Assembly: GCA_947177495.1 (NCBI GenBank)
Contig: CAMWUS010000067.1
Location: 1 to 7,343, forward strand
Source: an uncultured Clostridia bacterium
Lineage (GTDB): Bacteria; Bacillota; Clostridia; Christensenellales; Borkfalkiaceae
Length of the DNA: 7,343 nucleotides
Reading direction: 5' to 3'
In this document: positions 1 through 5,876 of the stretch, one piece after another
Position numbering within the stretch: the first letter of the stretch is position 1
Layout: the number at the start of each line of letters is the position of its first letter
Position numbers and translations under genes: made by a program
Notes under the pieces: model-generated
The model's input: the letters and a program-made list of their open reading frames with translations, nothing else
The model's database searches: none
What the model was told of the DNA's origin: nothing

Positions 1-448
1 TATAGTTGCCCGTCTTATCGTTGTAGCTCACCGTTTCCACTTCGCCGTCCGCCATTGCGTACACTTCCGTACCGACTTCAGCCGCGAAATCGAGCGCCTG
101 ATGGCGGTAGTACCAGCCCACCGTTTGGTTGCTGTAAATCTCGTTATAGGGAAGCGAATACTTCACGCTTGCAAGGGGAGCAACGTACTTGGGTTCGGTC
201 ACGTCGCCGCCGCCTACGGGGTTGTCGTTCGGCTTGTTGTCGTCGGGATTGCCGGGCTTGTTGTCGTCGGGGTTAACCGGGTTGTTGTCGTTAGGGTTAT
301 CGATCGACGGATTGTCGATCAAGCTGTCCGAACGACCGGACACGAAGTACACCGTGAGCACGGTAGCCGCCGCGATGAGAAGTACGCTGATACCGAGAAT
401 CACGTAGTAAAGCAATCTCTTTTTACTCTTTGCCTTTGCCTCTTTCAT
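1..448 (-). CDS. spoIIQ: SpoIIQ-like membrane-anchored LytM/M23 protein (N-terminal 149 residues, runs off left edge)
   Basis: Seen: the protein starts at the ATG complementary to 446-448, preceded by a GGAGG ribosome binding site (459-463) ten bases away. A Lys/Arg-rich N-terminus (1-12) is followed by one membrane helix (about 13-36). Next comes an Asn/Asp/Pro-rich linker (about 45-85) containing octapeptide repeats, then the beginning of a LytM/M23 domain. The segment RHQALDFAAEVGTEVYA (115-131) followed by DGEV carries the first zinc-site motif HxxxD (H116, D120). The second metal motif (HxH) would lie beyond the edge. Known: this architecture is that of SpoIIQ, the forespore protein that pairs with SpoIIIAH across the intermembrane space during engulfment; clostridial SpoIIQ keeps the HxxxD histidine, whereas the B. 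subtilis protein has lost it. Inferred: this is SpoIIQ, supported by the nearby gerA operon. Another membrane-bound M23 endopeptidase is possible. It probably follows the 141-residue gene in one transcript. The 118 bases between them hold no terminator and no promoter I can defend. Confidence 0.8.
   Translation of the reverse strand, partial: MKEAKAKSKKRLLYYVILGISVLLIAAATVLTVYFVSGRSDSLIDNPSIDNPNDNNPVNPDDNKPGNPDDNKPNDNPVGGGDVTEPKYVAPLASVKYSLPYNEIYSNQTVGWYYRHQALDFAAEVGTEVYAMADGEVETVSYNDKTGNY
225..296. repeat. Three tandem 24-bp repeats encoding the SpoIIQ-like linker
   Basis: Three adjacent 24-base units (225-248, 249-272, 273-296) share the core cttgttgtcgtcgg. The first two differ only in their first few bases and the last base, while the third is more degraded. 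Read on the minus strand they encode Asn-Pro-Asp-Asp-Asn-Lys-Pro-Gly-type octapeptides of the flexible linker between the membrane helix and the LytM domain. There are no unique spacers, so this is a coding microrepeat and not a CRISPR. Such repeats can change copy number and so alter linker length. Confidence 0.8.
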
Positions 449-566
449 AATAAAAAATCCTCCGATAAATTTTCTATGTAGCAGTGCGGGTTGCAACCTT
501 TTTTCCGCTAAGCGATTTGTTTATTAACACCTTTTTCCGCTTTTATACATTCCCGCAAATATTTTT

Positions 567-992
567 TTAAAATCCTCCGAAGATAAGGGGCGTGCCCGCC
601 GCCGTCTGCTCTGCGCTCACCGCGATATGCAGGTTTACGGCGTATTCCCCGAGCCTTACCCCGCCGCCGAGCACGGGCGAATAGTAGTAGTAATTGACGA
701 CGCCGCAGGCTTCTTCCACAAACAGCAATTCTGCTTGATAGCGGGTTTGCAACTCCTCGCGTCTGTCGCCGGAAAGACGCACGCTTTCGCCCGTCACCTT
801 GCCCGAAAGCAACTTGTCCTTGATCGGGTTCGCACCCACCGTCATGCGCGAAGAGGAACTTCCGTAATACAGCTCGTACCGCTCGCCCTTTTCGAATACG
901 GGAGAATGGTGCAGAAGTAGCGCAAACACCCCGCACGCTCCCGCGAGCAAGACAAGCGCAATGGATATTAGCATTCGTTTTAATTTCCGCAT
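567..992 (-). CDS. Unrecognised 141-residue membrane-anchored or secreted protein upstream of the SpoIIQ-like gene
   Basis: I do not recognise the family. Seen: the ATG complementary to 990-992 is preceded by GGGAGGA followed by a run of seven T on the coding strand. A TTG farther upstream in the same frame would place the Shine-Dalgarno inside the coding sequence and is unlikely. The protein has a basic start (MRKLKRM) and one hydrophobic segment (about 8-28, LISIALVLLAGACGVFALLL) that could be a signal peptide or membrane anchor. An alpha/beta-looking extracytoplasmic domain of about 110 residues follows. Its most distinctive stretches are EEACGVVNYYYYSP, VNLHIAV and a C-terminal GTPLIFGGF. 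No catalytic motif is visible. It lies 70 bases after hinT and 118 bases before the SpoIIQ-like gene on the same strand, so a sporulation or envelope role is possible from context only. In B. subtilis the ywmB gene lies near spoIID and spoIIQ, but I cannot show that this protein is YwmB-like. Confidence 0.75.
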   Translation of the reverse strand: MRKLKRMLISIALVLLAGACGVFALLLHHSPVFEKGERYELYYGSSSSRMTVGANPIKDKLLSGKVTGESVRLSGDRREELQTRYQAELLFVEEACGVVNYYYYSPVLGGGVRLGEYAVNLHIAVSAEQTAAGTPLIFGGF

Positions 993-1022
993 AAAAAAAT
1001 CCTCCCGCAATACGGAAGGATT
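993..1022 (-). promoter_or_regulatory. Terminator-like hairpin that contains the Shine-Dalgarno sequence of the 141-residue gene
   Basis: On the minus-strand RNA, AAUCCUUCCG (1022-1013) pairs with CGGGAGGAUU (1007-998) over ten base pairs, including one G-U wobble, across a five-base loop. Five further U follow and then the AUG directly. The 3' arm contains the Shine-Dalgarno sequence GGGAGGA. The element has the form of an intrinsic terminator for transcripts coming from hinT and also of a fold that hides the ribosome binding site of the next gene. Which role it plays, if either, cannot be told from sequence. Confidence 0.55.
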
Positions 1023-1041
1023 GTTGACACTCTTTTATTGT

Positions 1042-1069
1042 TTTATACGCGCGGCAGAGAAATTACCAA
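1042..1069 (-). promoter_or_regulatory. Candidate sigma-A promoter for the 141-residue gene
   Basis: On the minus strand TTGGTA (1069-1064, four of six consensus positions) is followed after 16 bases by TATAAA (1047-1042, five of six). The -35 element overlaps the hinT stop codon. The predicted start near 1035 would put the whole hairpin at 998-1022 in a short 5' leader. The match is moderate and could be chance. Confidence 0.4.
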
Positions 1070-1395
1070 TTCAAAGGCTCGCCGCCCAACAGGTGGATAT
1101 GTAAATGCGGAACGGTCTGCCCGCCGTTTTCGCCCTGATTGATGATGACGCGGTAGCCCTCTTCCAAACCGAACTCTTTGTAGAAGCGCCCGATCTTTCG
1201 TAAGATGCGCCCGACGAGCGCGGCGCGCTCTTCGTCCAAATCGCTCAAATAAGCGAAGTGCTCCTTGGGCACGCACAATAAATGCACGGGTGCCTTGGGC
1301 TCGATGTCTTGAAAAATAACAAGCTCGTCGTCTTCATATACTCTCTTCGAGGGAATTTCTCCCGCGATTATTTTACAAAAAATGCAGTCGTCCAT
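1063..1395 (-). CDS. hinT: HIT-family purine nucleoside phosphoramidase (HinT/PKCI type)
   Basis: This is a 110-residue cytoplasmic protein of the histidine-triad superfamily. Known members of this branch are homodimers that hydrolyse adenosine phosphoramidates such as AMP-amine or lysyl-AMP adducts; the physiological substrate in most bacteria is unclear. Seen: the N-terminus MDDCIFCKIIAGEIPS has the CxxC pair (C4, C7) often involved in zinc binding. The stretch INQGENGGQTVPHLHIHLLGG holds the histidine triad H97-x-H99-x-H101, in which the middle histidine is the expected nucleophile. The C-terminus GGEPLNW matches the usual ending. Length is normal and all key residues are present. The ATG at 1395 is preceded by AAAGGAG at good spacing. 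It is transcribed from a consensus promoter at 1419-1447, and the divergent membrane protein gene shares the same intergenic region. Confidence 0.95.
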   Translation of the reverse strand: MDDCIFCKIIAGEIPSKRVYEDDELVIFQDIEPKAPVHLLCVPKEHFAYLSDLDEERAALVGRILRKIGRFYKEFGLEEGYRVIINQGENGGQTVPHLHIHLLGGEPLNW

Positions 1396-1418
1396 AATAT
1401 TCTCCTTTGCTTTGTTTC

Positions 1419-1447
1419 ATTATATCCCATTGCCGCTAAATTGTCAA
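1419..1447 (-). promoter_or_regulatory. Perfect consensus sigma-A promoter of hinT
   Basis: On the minus strand TTGACA (1447-1442) and TATAAT (1424-1419) are both exact consensus with the optimal 17-base spacer. The expected transcription start is near 1412, giving a 5' leader of about 17 bases that carries the AAAGGAG ribosome binding site. This predicts strong constitutive vegetative expression. Confidence 0.9.
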
Positions 1448-1485
1448 TATTTTGCACAACGAAAAAATTGTTTGTCACAACCCCA

Positions 1486-1513
1486 TTCAAAGCAAGAAAC
1501 CCCGTGTTATAAT
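1486..1513 (+). promoter_or_regulatory. Extended -10 promoter for the 179-residue membrane protein gene
   Basis: TGTTATAAT (1505-1513) is an exact extended -10 element (TGnTATAAT). The best -35 candidate, TTCAAA (1486-1491), matches only four of six positions at 16-base spacing, which is tolerable with an extended -10. The predicted start near 1520 lies upstream of the GAGGTGA ribosome binding site at 1534-1540. It faces away from the hinT promoter. Confidence 0.7.
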
Positions 1514-1542
1514 AAAAGTGCGACGGGTATTGCGAGGTGATT

Positions 1543-2082
1543 ATGACGATATTACAATACCTGAGCGCGTTCCGTGTGTTCGGCGCGGACGTGTTGCTTT
1601 TGTCGTTGGGGGTGAGCGCGATTACCTCCCTACTTAAAAAGACGGTTTTAAAAAGCCTGCCGAACAAGGCTTACGTATTTCTCCCCTTTGCGGTGGGCGT
1701 GATTGTATACGCCGCTTTCCGCGCCATTGTGACGCTGAGCGTCGCGCCCTTTACCGACGAGCTTGCTTTGACTTTGGAGAACGGCTTTGCGTGCGGGTGT
1801 GCGGCGACGCTGTACTATTTGGTGTACGAGCAATTCGTGCGTGGCACGAAGACGAACGCGGACATACCCCCCGTGGGCGAGCTTTTAAAGGAGCTCGTTC
1901 CCGAAGCCGACCGCAAAAAAGCGGCGGAAGAATTGACTGCGCACTGCGGGGAAAAATCCGCCGAGGAACTCATTCCGTATATCACGGAAGTGCTTCGCCG
2001 CTATGCGGACGCCGGCTGCACGGAAGCCGAGCTTGCGCTTCGTGCCGACCTCATTTCCAAGTTTCTTACAATTTATCGTTAA
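1543..2082 (+). CDS. Unrecognised membrane protein with three helices and a cytoplasmic tail (179 residues)
   Basis: I do not recognise the family. The chosen start is the ATG at 1543, placed after GAGGTGA (1534-1540) with five bases between the GAGG core and the ATG; a GTG two codons earlier overlaps that ribosome binding site. Seen: hydrophobic segments lie at about 14-31, 43-67 and 79-98, separated by a short basic loop (KKTVLKSLPNK). A charged, largely helical tail of about 80 residues follows, rich in Glu, Ala, Lys and Arg (for example EADRKKAAEELTAHCGEKSAEE cut at 121-142), and ends in SKFLTIYR. No enzymatic motif is visible. The size and helix layout recall small holin-like or scaffold membrane proteins, but this is only a shape resemblance. 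It is a single-gene unit with its own promoter and a strong terminator, so it is not part of the ger operon. Confidence 0.8.
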   Translation: MTILQYLSAFRVFGADVLLLSLGVSAITSLLKKTVLKSLPNKAYVFLPFAVGVIVYAAFRAIVTLSVAPFTDELALTLENGFACGCAATLYYLVYEQFVRGTKTNADIPPVGELLKELVPEADRKKAAEELTAHCGEKSAEELIPYITEVLRRYADAGCTEAELALRADLISKFLTIYR

Positions 2083-2092
2083 ACCGTCTTAT

Positions 2093-2122
2093 CCCCCTCG
2101 GGCAAACCCGAGGGGGTTTTTT
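2093..2122 (+). terminator. Strong intrinsic terminator after the 179-residue gene
   Basis: A perfect ten-base-pair G+C-rich stem, CCCCCTCGGG (2093-2102) with CCCGAGGGGG (2107-2116), has a CAAA loop and six T following. It begins 11 bases after the stop codon at 2082. It isolates the upstream gene from the ger operon, which must therefore have its own promoter within the next 35 bases. Confidence 0.95.
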
Positions 2123-2123
2123 C

Positions 2124-2152
2124 GCATAAAAATTTCCTGCCGCTTCATACTC
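2124..2152 (+). promoter_or_regulatory. Candidate forespore sigma-G promoter of the ger operon
   Basis: GCATA (2124-2128) followed after 17 bases by CATACTC (2146-2152) closely matches the sigma-G pattern known from B. subtilis (GHATR, about 17-18 bases, then CATnnTA-like). Six of seven -10 positions fit. gerA operons are sigma-G-dependent in Bacillus, so the class of promoter fits the gene. It sits in the only free space between the terminator and gerAA. With normal spacing the transcript would start at about 2158, which is the A of the gerAA ATG. Confidence 0.6.
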
Positions 2153-2157
2153 TTTGT

Positions 2158-3597
2158 ATGAAAACAATCAGCGGAAAACTCGAAACGGATATCGCTCGGT
2201 TAAAGGAAATGTTGCCCGCAGAGGACATTTTAACCTTTTCTTTTGTGAGCGAGGAAAAATTGCCTTTCACGGTGATTTTTGCCGACCCCGTTACCGACAA
2301 GGAACTTTTGGGAGAACAGGTCGTTCGCCCGCTTCTGCATTACACGGGGAAACCTAAGGCGGAAGATATCGGGAAACAACTCACTTCGCCCGAACTGAGA
2401 AACGAAAAAACTTACGACAAATTGTGCACGGAAATTTTGGCGGGGAACCCCGTCCTCCTGTGGGAGGGCGCGGACGAAGGCATTATCGTGGGCACGAAAA
2501 AAGTGTTCGTGCGCGCGATTTCCGAACCCCCTACCGACGTGACCATTAAAGGTCCGCGCGAAGGCTTTATCGAAGACATTAAAATTAACACTTCGCTCAT
2601 TCGCCGCCGCCTGAAAAACCCCGCCCTGCGCATGGAAATGCTGCAAGTGGGGAAGCAGTCCGACACCTACGTTGCGGTTTGCTTTTTGGAAGGCATCACC
2701 CCGCAGGCAACGGTGGACGCGGTAAAAGAAAAACTGCAAGCCATTGAAATGGACATCGTCGCGGATTCTTCCTATCTCGTACACTTCTTAAAGGATAGGA
2801 ATTATTCGCTTGCCAAGCAGGTGGGCACGACGGAAAAGCCCGACATCTTCTGCGCGAAAATCGCCGAAGGACGCGTGGGCATTTTGGTGGACGGCTCGCC
2901 CATTGCGCTTACCGTGCCCTATCTTTTGGTAGAAGACTTTCAGGCGAGCGAGGACTATTTCGTGCCCGCGGCGCGCGCCACGTTTACCCGCCTTTTGCGA
3001 ATTTTCGCCCTGCTCGTCGCCATTTACCTGCCCGCGTTCTACATTGCGGCGCAGCTGTTTAAATTACAGCTCTTTCCCATAAAGCTGTTGCAGACGATAT
3101 CGGGAAGTATCCGCGATATTCCTCTATCGCCCTCGCTCGAAATGTTGCTCGTTCTGCTTGTACTTGAAGTGCTCAACGAAGCGAGTATCCGAATGCCCAA
3201 GTACGTGGGCATGGCGCTCTCCGTCGTGGGCGCGCTCGTTTTAGGCGAGACAGCGGTAAACGCGGGGTTCGTTTCCACGCCCGCCATCATCATTATCGCG
3301 TTCAGCGGAATCGGACTGTATGCCGTTCCCAACCTTATCGAACAGACTTCCGTCGTGCGGCTTGCAATGCTGCTTGCGGCGGGTAGCGTAGGCACTTACG
3401 GCATTCTGCTCCTTTCGGCGTTTTTGCTCTTCTATCTCGTGACCGCGGAAAGCTTCGGCACGCCTTTGATGGCTCCGTTCTCGCCCGTGATCCCGCACGA
3501 CATGCGCGACTCGCTCGTGAAGTACAACATGGGCTCGCTGAAAACCAGACCGAAAACGTTAAAGAGCAAAAACAAAAGGAGAATGAAAGATGCATAA
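2158..3597 (+). CDS. gerAA: Spore germination receptor subunit A (GerAA/GerKA family)
   Basis: This 479-residue subunit belongs to the inner-membrane GerA-type receptor that responds to nutrient germinants in the dormant spore; GerA-type A subunits assemble into a membrane channel with the B and C subunits. Seen: the N-terminal soluble region (about 1-275) contains the family signature EPPTDVTIKGPREGF (123-137) and RRRLKNPALRME (149-160). The membrane part begins at about 279 with RIFALLVAIYLPAFYIAAQLF. It continues through PSLEMLLVLLVLEVLNEASI (325-344) and MPKYVGMALSVVGALVLGE (346-364). SFGTPLMAPFSP (432-443) and DSLVKYNMGSLKTRPK (451-466) are typical of the C-terminal end. Length is normal (B. 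subtilis GerAA is about 480). No Shine-Dalgarno sequence precedes the ATG at 2158. A methionine 17 codons later would cut into the conserved N-terminal helix, so 2158 is preferred. The gene overlaps gerAB by 8 bases. The germinant cannot be predicted. Confidence 0.96.
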   Translation: MKTISGKLETDIARLKEMLPAEDILTFSFVSEEKLPFTVIFADPVTDKELLGEQVVRPLLHYTGKPKAEDIGKQLTSPELRNEKTYDKLCTEILAGNPVLLWEGADEGIIVGTKKVFVRAISEPPTDVTIKGPREGFIEDIKINTSLIRRRLKNPALRMEMLQVGKQSDTYVAVCFLEGITPQATVDAVKEKLQAIEMDIVADSSYLVHFLKDRNYSLAKQVGTTEKPDIFCAKIAEGRVGILVDGSPIALTVPYLLVEDFQASEDYFVPAARATFTRLLRIFALLVAIYLPAFYIAAQLFKLQLFPIKLLQTISGSIRDIPLSPSLEMLLVLLVLEVLNEASIRMPKYVGMALSVVGALVLGETAVNAGFVSTPAIIIIAFSGIGLYAVPNLIEQTSVVRLAMLLAAGSVGTYGILLLSAFLLFYLVTAESFGTPLMAPFSPVIPHDMRDSLVKYNMGSLKTRPKTLKSKNKRRMKDA

Positions 3598-4669
3598 AAT
3601 TTCGGCAAGACAAATCTATTTCTATCTTGCGGCAATCGCGCCCGTGGGCAAGCTCATGCTCATGCCCACCCAGCTTGCCTTTTACGCGAAAAACGACTTG
3701 CTGTTACCCGCCGCCATGAACTATCTTTTACAGGCGGGCGCGGTATTCCTTGCTCTCTTGTTCGCAAGCAAGAACCGCACCTTTTACGACGCGCTTGCGG
3801 GCACAATAGGAAAAATCGCGGCGAAGATCATTACCTGCATTTTGGTGCTGTTTTTCCTGTACGCGGGACTGTTGCCCCTGCTTGCGCAAAAGTTGTACGT
3901 GCAAAAGACGCTGTACGATACGCTCCCGTCGGCAATCACGTTTTTCCCGTTCTTCTTGCTGAGCGCGTACCTGTGCGCCAAGCCCCTTTCTTCGCTCGGT
4001 AGGGTGTGGGATATTCTCCTGCCCGTGTCGATTGTGGGGTATCTCGGTATCATCGTATTGTCCATTCAAAACGCCGACTTCGGCGCACTCATGCCGATCG
4101 GCGCTTCGGGCGCGGACGGCATCTTCGGGGGCTTTGCGTATTCGCTGAATTGGTTCTTCGACTCCGCACTTATCCTCGCGCTTGCGGGTAGGTTCGAATA
4201 CAAAAAGGGCATGGCGTGGAAAGGTATGCTCTCCTATCTTGCGGGGGGCGCGGCGATCCTCTTTTTCCTTGCCGTATTCTACGGCGTCTATTCGGACATC
4301 GCGTTGCACCAAACGTTCGGCTTCTCGGAAATCTCCAAATACTTTTCGGGCATTACCGTGTTGGGGCGCATCGACTATCTGTTCTCGTTTGCGCTCACCT
4401 TCGTCATCATCTTCTACGGTTCCCTGCCCCTGCATGCGGGTGTGGAATGCGTATACGAAGCGTTTGGCAGTAAACGGTATTTACGCACGCTGTTCTCCGT
4501 TATCATCAACGTGGGAATGCTCGTCGGGGTGTACTTCCTCAACTTCAAACTGTTTGTCACGCTGCAAGTGATTACGAAAATGCTGTTCTGGATATTCCCC
4601 ATCTTCTGCGTGCTGCTGCCCGCACTGTGCTTACTACTGAAAAGGAGAAAAAATGAAAAAGCCGTATAA
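3590..4669 (+). CDS. gerAB: Spore germination receptor subunit B (GerAB family, APC-superfamily-like)
   Basis: This is a 359-residue polytopic protein of the GerAB/YndE family, related to amino acid-polyamine transporters. In the receptor complex the B subunit is the one shown to bind germinant in B. subtilis GerAB. Seen: about ten hydrophobic segments lie near residues 9-31, 40-60, 77-99, 115-131, 141-160, 180-200, 213-235, 262-283, 300-319 and 328-350. The N-terminus ISARQIYFYLAAIAPVGKL and the stretch LGRIDYLFSFALTFVIIFY (258-276) are typical of the family. Length is close to the usual 360-370. The ATG at 3590 has AAAGGAG (3575-3581) eight bases upstream, lying inside the gerAA coding sequence. 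The 8-base overlap with gerAA and 17-base overlap with gerAC suggest translational coupling and fixed stoichiometry. Unlike gerAA, it has a normal ribosome binding site. Confidence 0.95.
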   Translation: MHKISARQIYFYLAAIAPVGKLMLMPTQLAFYAKNDLLLPAAMNYLLQAGAVFLALLFASKNRTFYDALAGTIGKIAAKIITCILVLFFLYAGLLPLLAQKLYVQKTLYDTLPSAITFFPFFLLSAYLCAKPLSSLGRVWDILLPVSIVGYLGIIVLSIQNADFGALMPIGASGADGIFGGFAYSLNWFFDSALILALAGRFEYKKGMAWKGMLSYLAGGAAILFFLAVFYGVYSDIALHQTFGFSEISKYFSGITVLGRIDYLFSFALTFVIIFYGSLPLHAGVECVYEAFGSKRYLRTLFSVIINVGMLVGVYFLNFKLFVTLQVITKMLFWIFPIFCVLLPALCLLLKRRKNEKAV

Positions 4670-5876
4670 GTTTTTTAAAACCATTCCCATGAAAATTTAC
4701 GTCCTGATTGCGGCGGTGTTCACGTTCGTCTTCTTCTCCAACGACTTCGGTCTTGTGGATATTCAAAAGACGGCGATCATCATCGCGGCGGGCGTGGACA
4801 GGACGGAACAGGGCTTTCACCTCACCGCGCAAATCGGCAAACCCAAGGGCTCGGAACGCAGCTCCTGCGGAACGGCGAGCGTAGACGTGGAGGGCGACGG
4901 CGAGACCATTTCCGAATGTATTGCCGAGATCTATTCCAAAACGGGTTGGGTGCCCAAGCTGATTTTCTGCGACACCATACTAGTCGGCGAAGAGACGGCA
5001 AAGGACGATATTATGGGCGCGCTCGGATACTTCCTGCGCACCGAATATATGCCGGACAGCTGTTCGGTTGCCGTGTGCAAAGGAACGGCGCGCGATATGC
5101 TGAAATCGGTCAGCGCGATCGAGGACACTACAAGTGCGGCGCTCAACAAACTGTTTTCCAATGCGGCGGAGAAATCGGGCAAGGTGATGAAACAGAGCCT
5201 GAAAGAATTTGCAATCGATTACTACGGCGCTTCGGAAAGTAGCTTCCTGCCCTATATCACCTCGGAATCGCAGGACTGCGGCGGAGAGTCGGGCGGCGGC
5301 GAAGGACCGAGCTCCTCGAACGGCGGCGCGGCGGGCGGTCAAAGCAGTTCGGGCGGAGAAAGCGAGAAGCCCGATAAAAAGATTTTTAAAGCCGAACACA
5401 CCGCACTCTTTTCGCAAGGAAGTATGACCGCCGTTTTAGAGCCGCAACAGACATTCACGTTTAGCTTGTTAAAGGGTAAAGTAGAAGCGGGAACTTTCGC
5501 CGTTGACGACCACGGCGAGCCCGTGAACGTGTCGGTACTCAAAGACAAAGGCAACGCGAATTTGAAGGTGGAGAACAAACCGCAAGTCACTCTTTCCGTC
5601 AATTTGAAAGTGTACTTGTTCGACCGCGGCGTATCCTCTCCCATCGAGGACGTTGCGCGGAAAGAGCTTTCCAAAGAAGCAATCGAAAAATCCACGCAGC
5701 TCATCAGCGAACAGATAACCGAGCTTTGGAATACCTGCGTAGAGGCGAATTGCGATTTGTTCCACCTAAGCCGCAGCCTTTACCGCTCTTCCCCCAAGAA
5801 ATACGCGGAATGGAAAGAACTGCTCCTTTCTACCGCCGACTTAAAAGTGGAAGCCAAAGTAGAAACGATGAAATAA
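4653..5876 (+). CDS. gerAC: Spore germination receptor subunit C (GerAC family), without lipobox cysteine
   Basis: This 407-residue protein is the third, outer-face subunit of the receptor. Seen: the ATG at 4653 follows AAAGGAG (4641-4647) by five bases. A hydrophobic segment (about 15-29, YVLIAAVFTFVFFSN) is followed by DFGLVDIQKTAIIIAAGVDR (31-50), which aligns with the family start C-W-D-R-R-E-L...A-x-G-I-D. The position of the invariant lipobox Cys is occupied by Asp31. The protein thus appears anchored by an uncleaved helix, not by a lipid. A first domain (about 38-205) is joined by a Cys/Gly/Ser-rich linker (about 207-243) to the C-terminal domain (about 244-407). The latter ends with ELWNTCVEANCDLFHLSRSL and YAEWKELLLSTADLKVEAKV, the usual GerAC ending (...W...F..a.i.v.v...i...G). 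Known: lipidation of GerAC by Lgt matters for GerA function in B. subtilis. The reading frame is intact, so this is not a simple frameshift. A bidirectional terminator follows directly. Confidence 0.9.
   Translation: MKKPYKFFKTIPMKIYVLIAAVFTFVFFSNDFGLVDIQKTAIIIAAGVDRTEQGFHLTAQIGKPKGSERSSCGTASVDVEGDGETISECIAEIYSKTGWVPKLIFCDTILVGEETAKDDIMGALGYFLRTEYMPDSCSVAVCKGTARDMLKSVSAIEDTTSAALNKLFSNAAEKSGKVMKQSLKEFAIDYYGASESSFLPYITSESQDCGGESGGGEGPSSSNGGAAGGQSSSGGESEKPDKKIFKAEHTALFSQGSMTAVLEPQQTFTFSLLKGKVEAGTFAVDDHGEPVNVSVLKDKGNANLKVENKPQVTLSVNLKVYLFDRGVSSPIEDVARKELSKEAIEKSTQLISEQITELWNTCVEANCDLFHLSRSLYRSSPKKYAEWKELLLSTADLKVEAKVETMK

Noticed and set aside
225..296. A CRISPR-like array.
   Set aside because: Units of 24 bases follow each other without unique spacers and keep the reading frame of a protein linker.
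303..321. An inverted repeat gatcgac/gtcgatc.
   Set aside because: It lies within codons for the Ser/Ile/Asp/Asn linker (LIDNPSID) and is explained by repeated Ile-Asp codons; no T tract or promoter context.
449..566. A sigma-F or sigma-G promoter upstream of the SpoIIQ-like gene.
   Set aside because: GTATA and a GG-containing AT-rich stretch occur on the minus strand, but the spacing (12 bases) is too short for the known consensus and the -10 match is incomplete.
508..936. A 142-residue minus-strand frame overlapping the 141-residue gene.
   Set aside because: It is very Arg/Gly-rich and lacks a signal peptide and ribosome binding site. The alternative frame has a proper N-terminal hydrophobic segment and start signals.
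1368..1667. A 99-residue minus-strand frame spanning the hinT-membrane protein intergenic region.
   Set aside because: It crosses two strong promoters and the 5' ends of both flanking genes and has no ribosome binding site.
2230..2784. A 184-residue minus-strand open frame inside gerAA.
   Set aside because: It is antisense to the conserved soluble domain of GerAA, rich in Phe, His and Arg as typical of shadow frames, with no start signals.
3728..4435. A 235-residue open frame on the minus strand inside gerAB.
   Set aside because: It is fully antisense to a convincing GerAB gene, is highly charged and low in hydrophobic residues as expected for the complement of a membrane-protein gene, and has no ribosome binding site.
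4980..5417. A 145-residue minus-strand open frame inside gerAC.
   Set aside because: It is Ala/Arg-rich and results from the G+C-rich linker of gerAC read backwards; no ribosome binding site or family resemblance.
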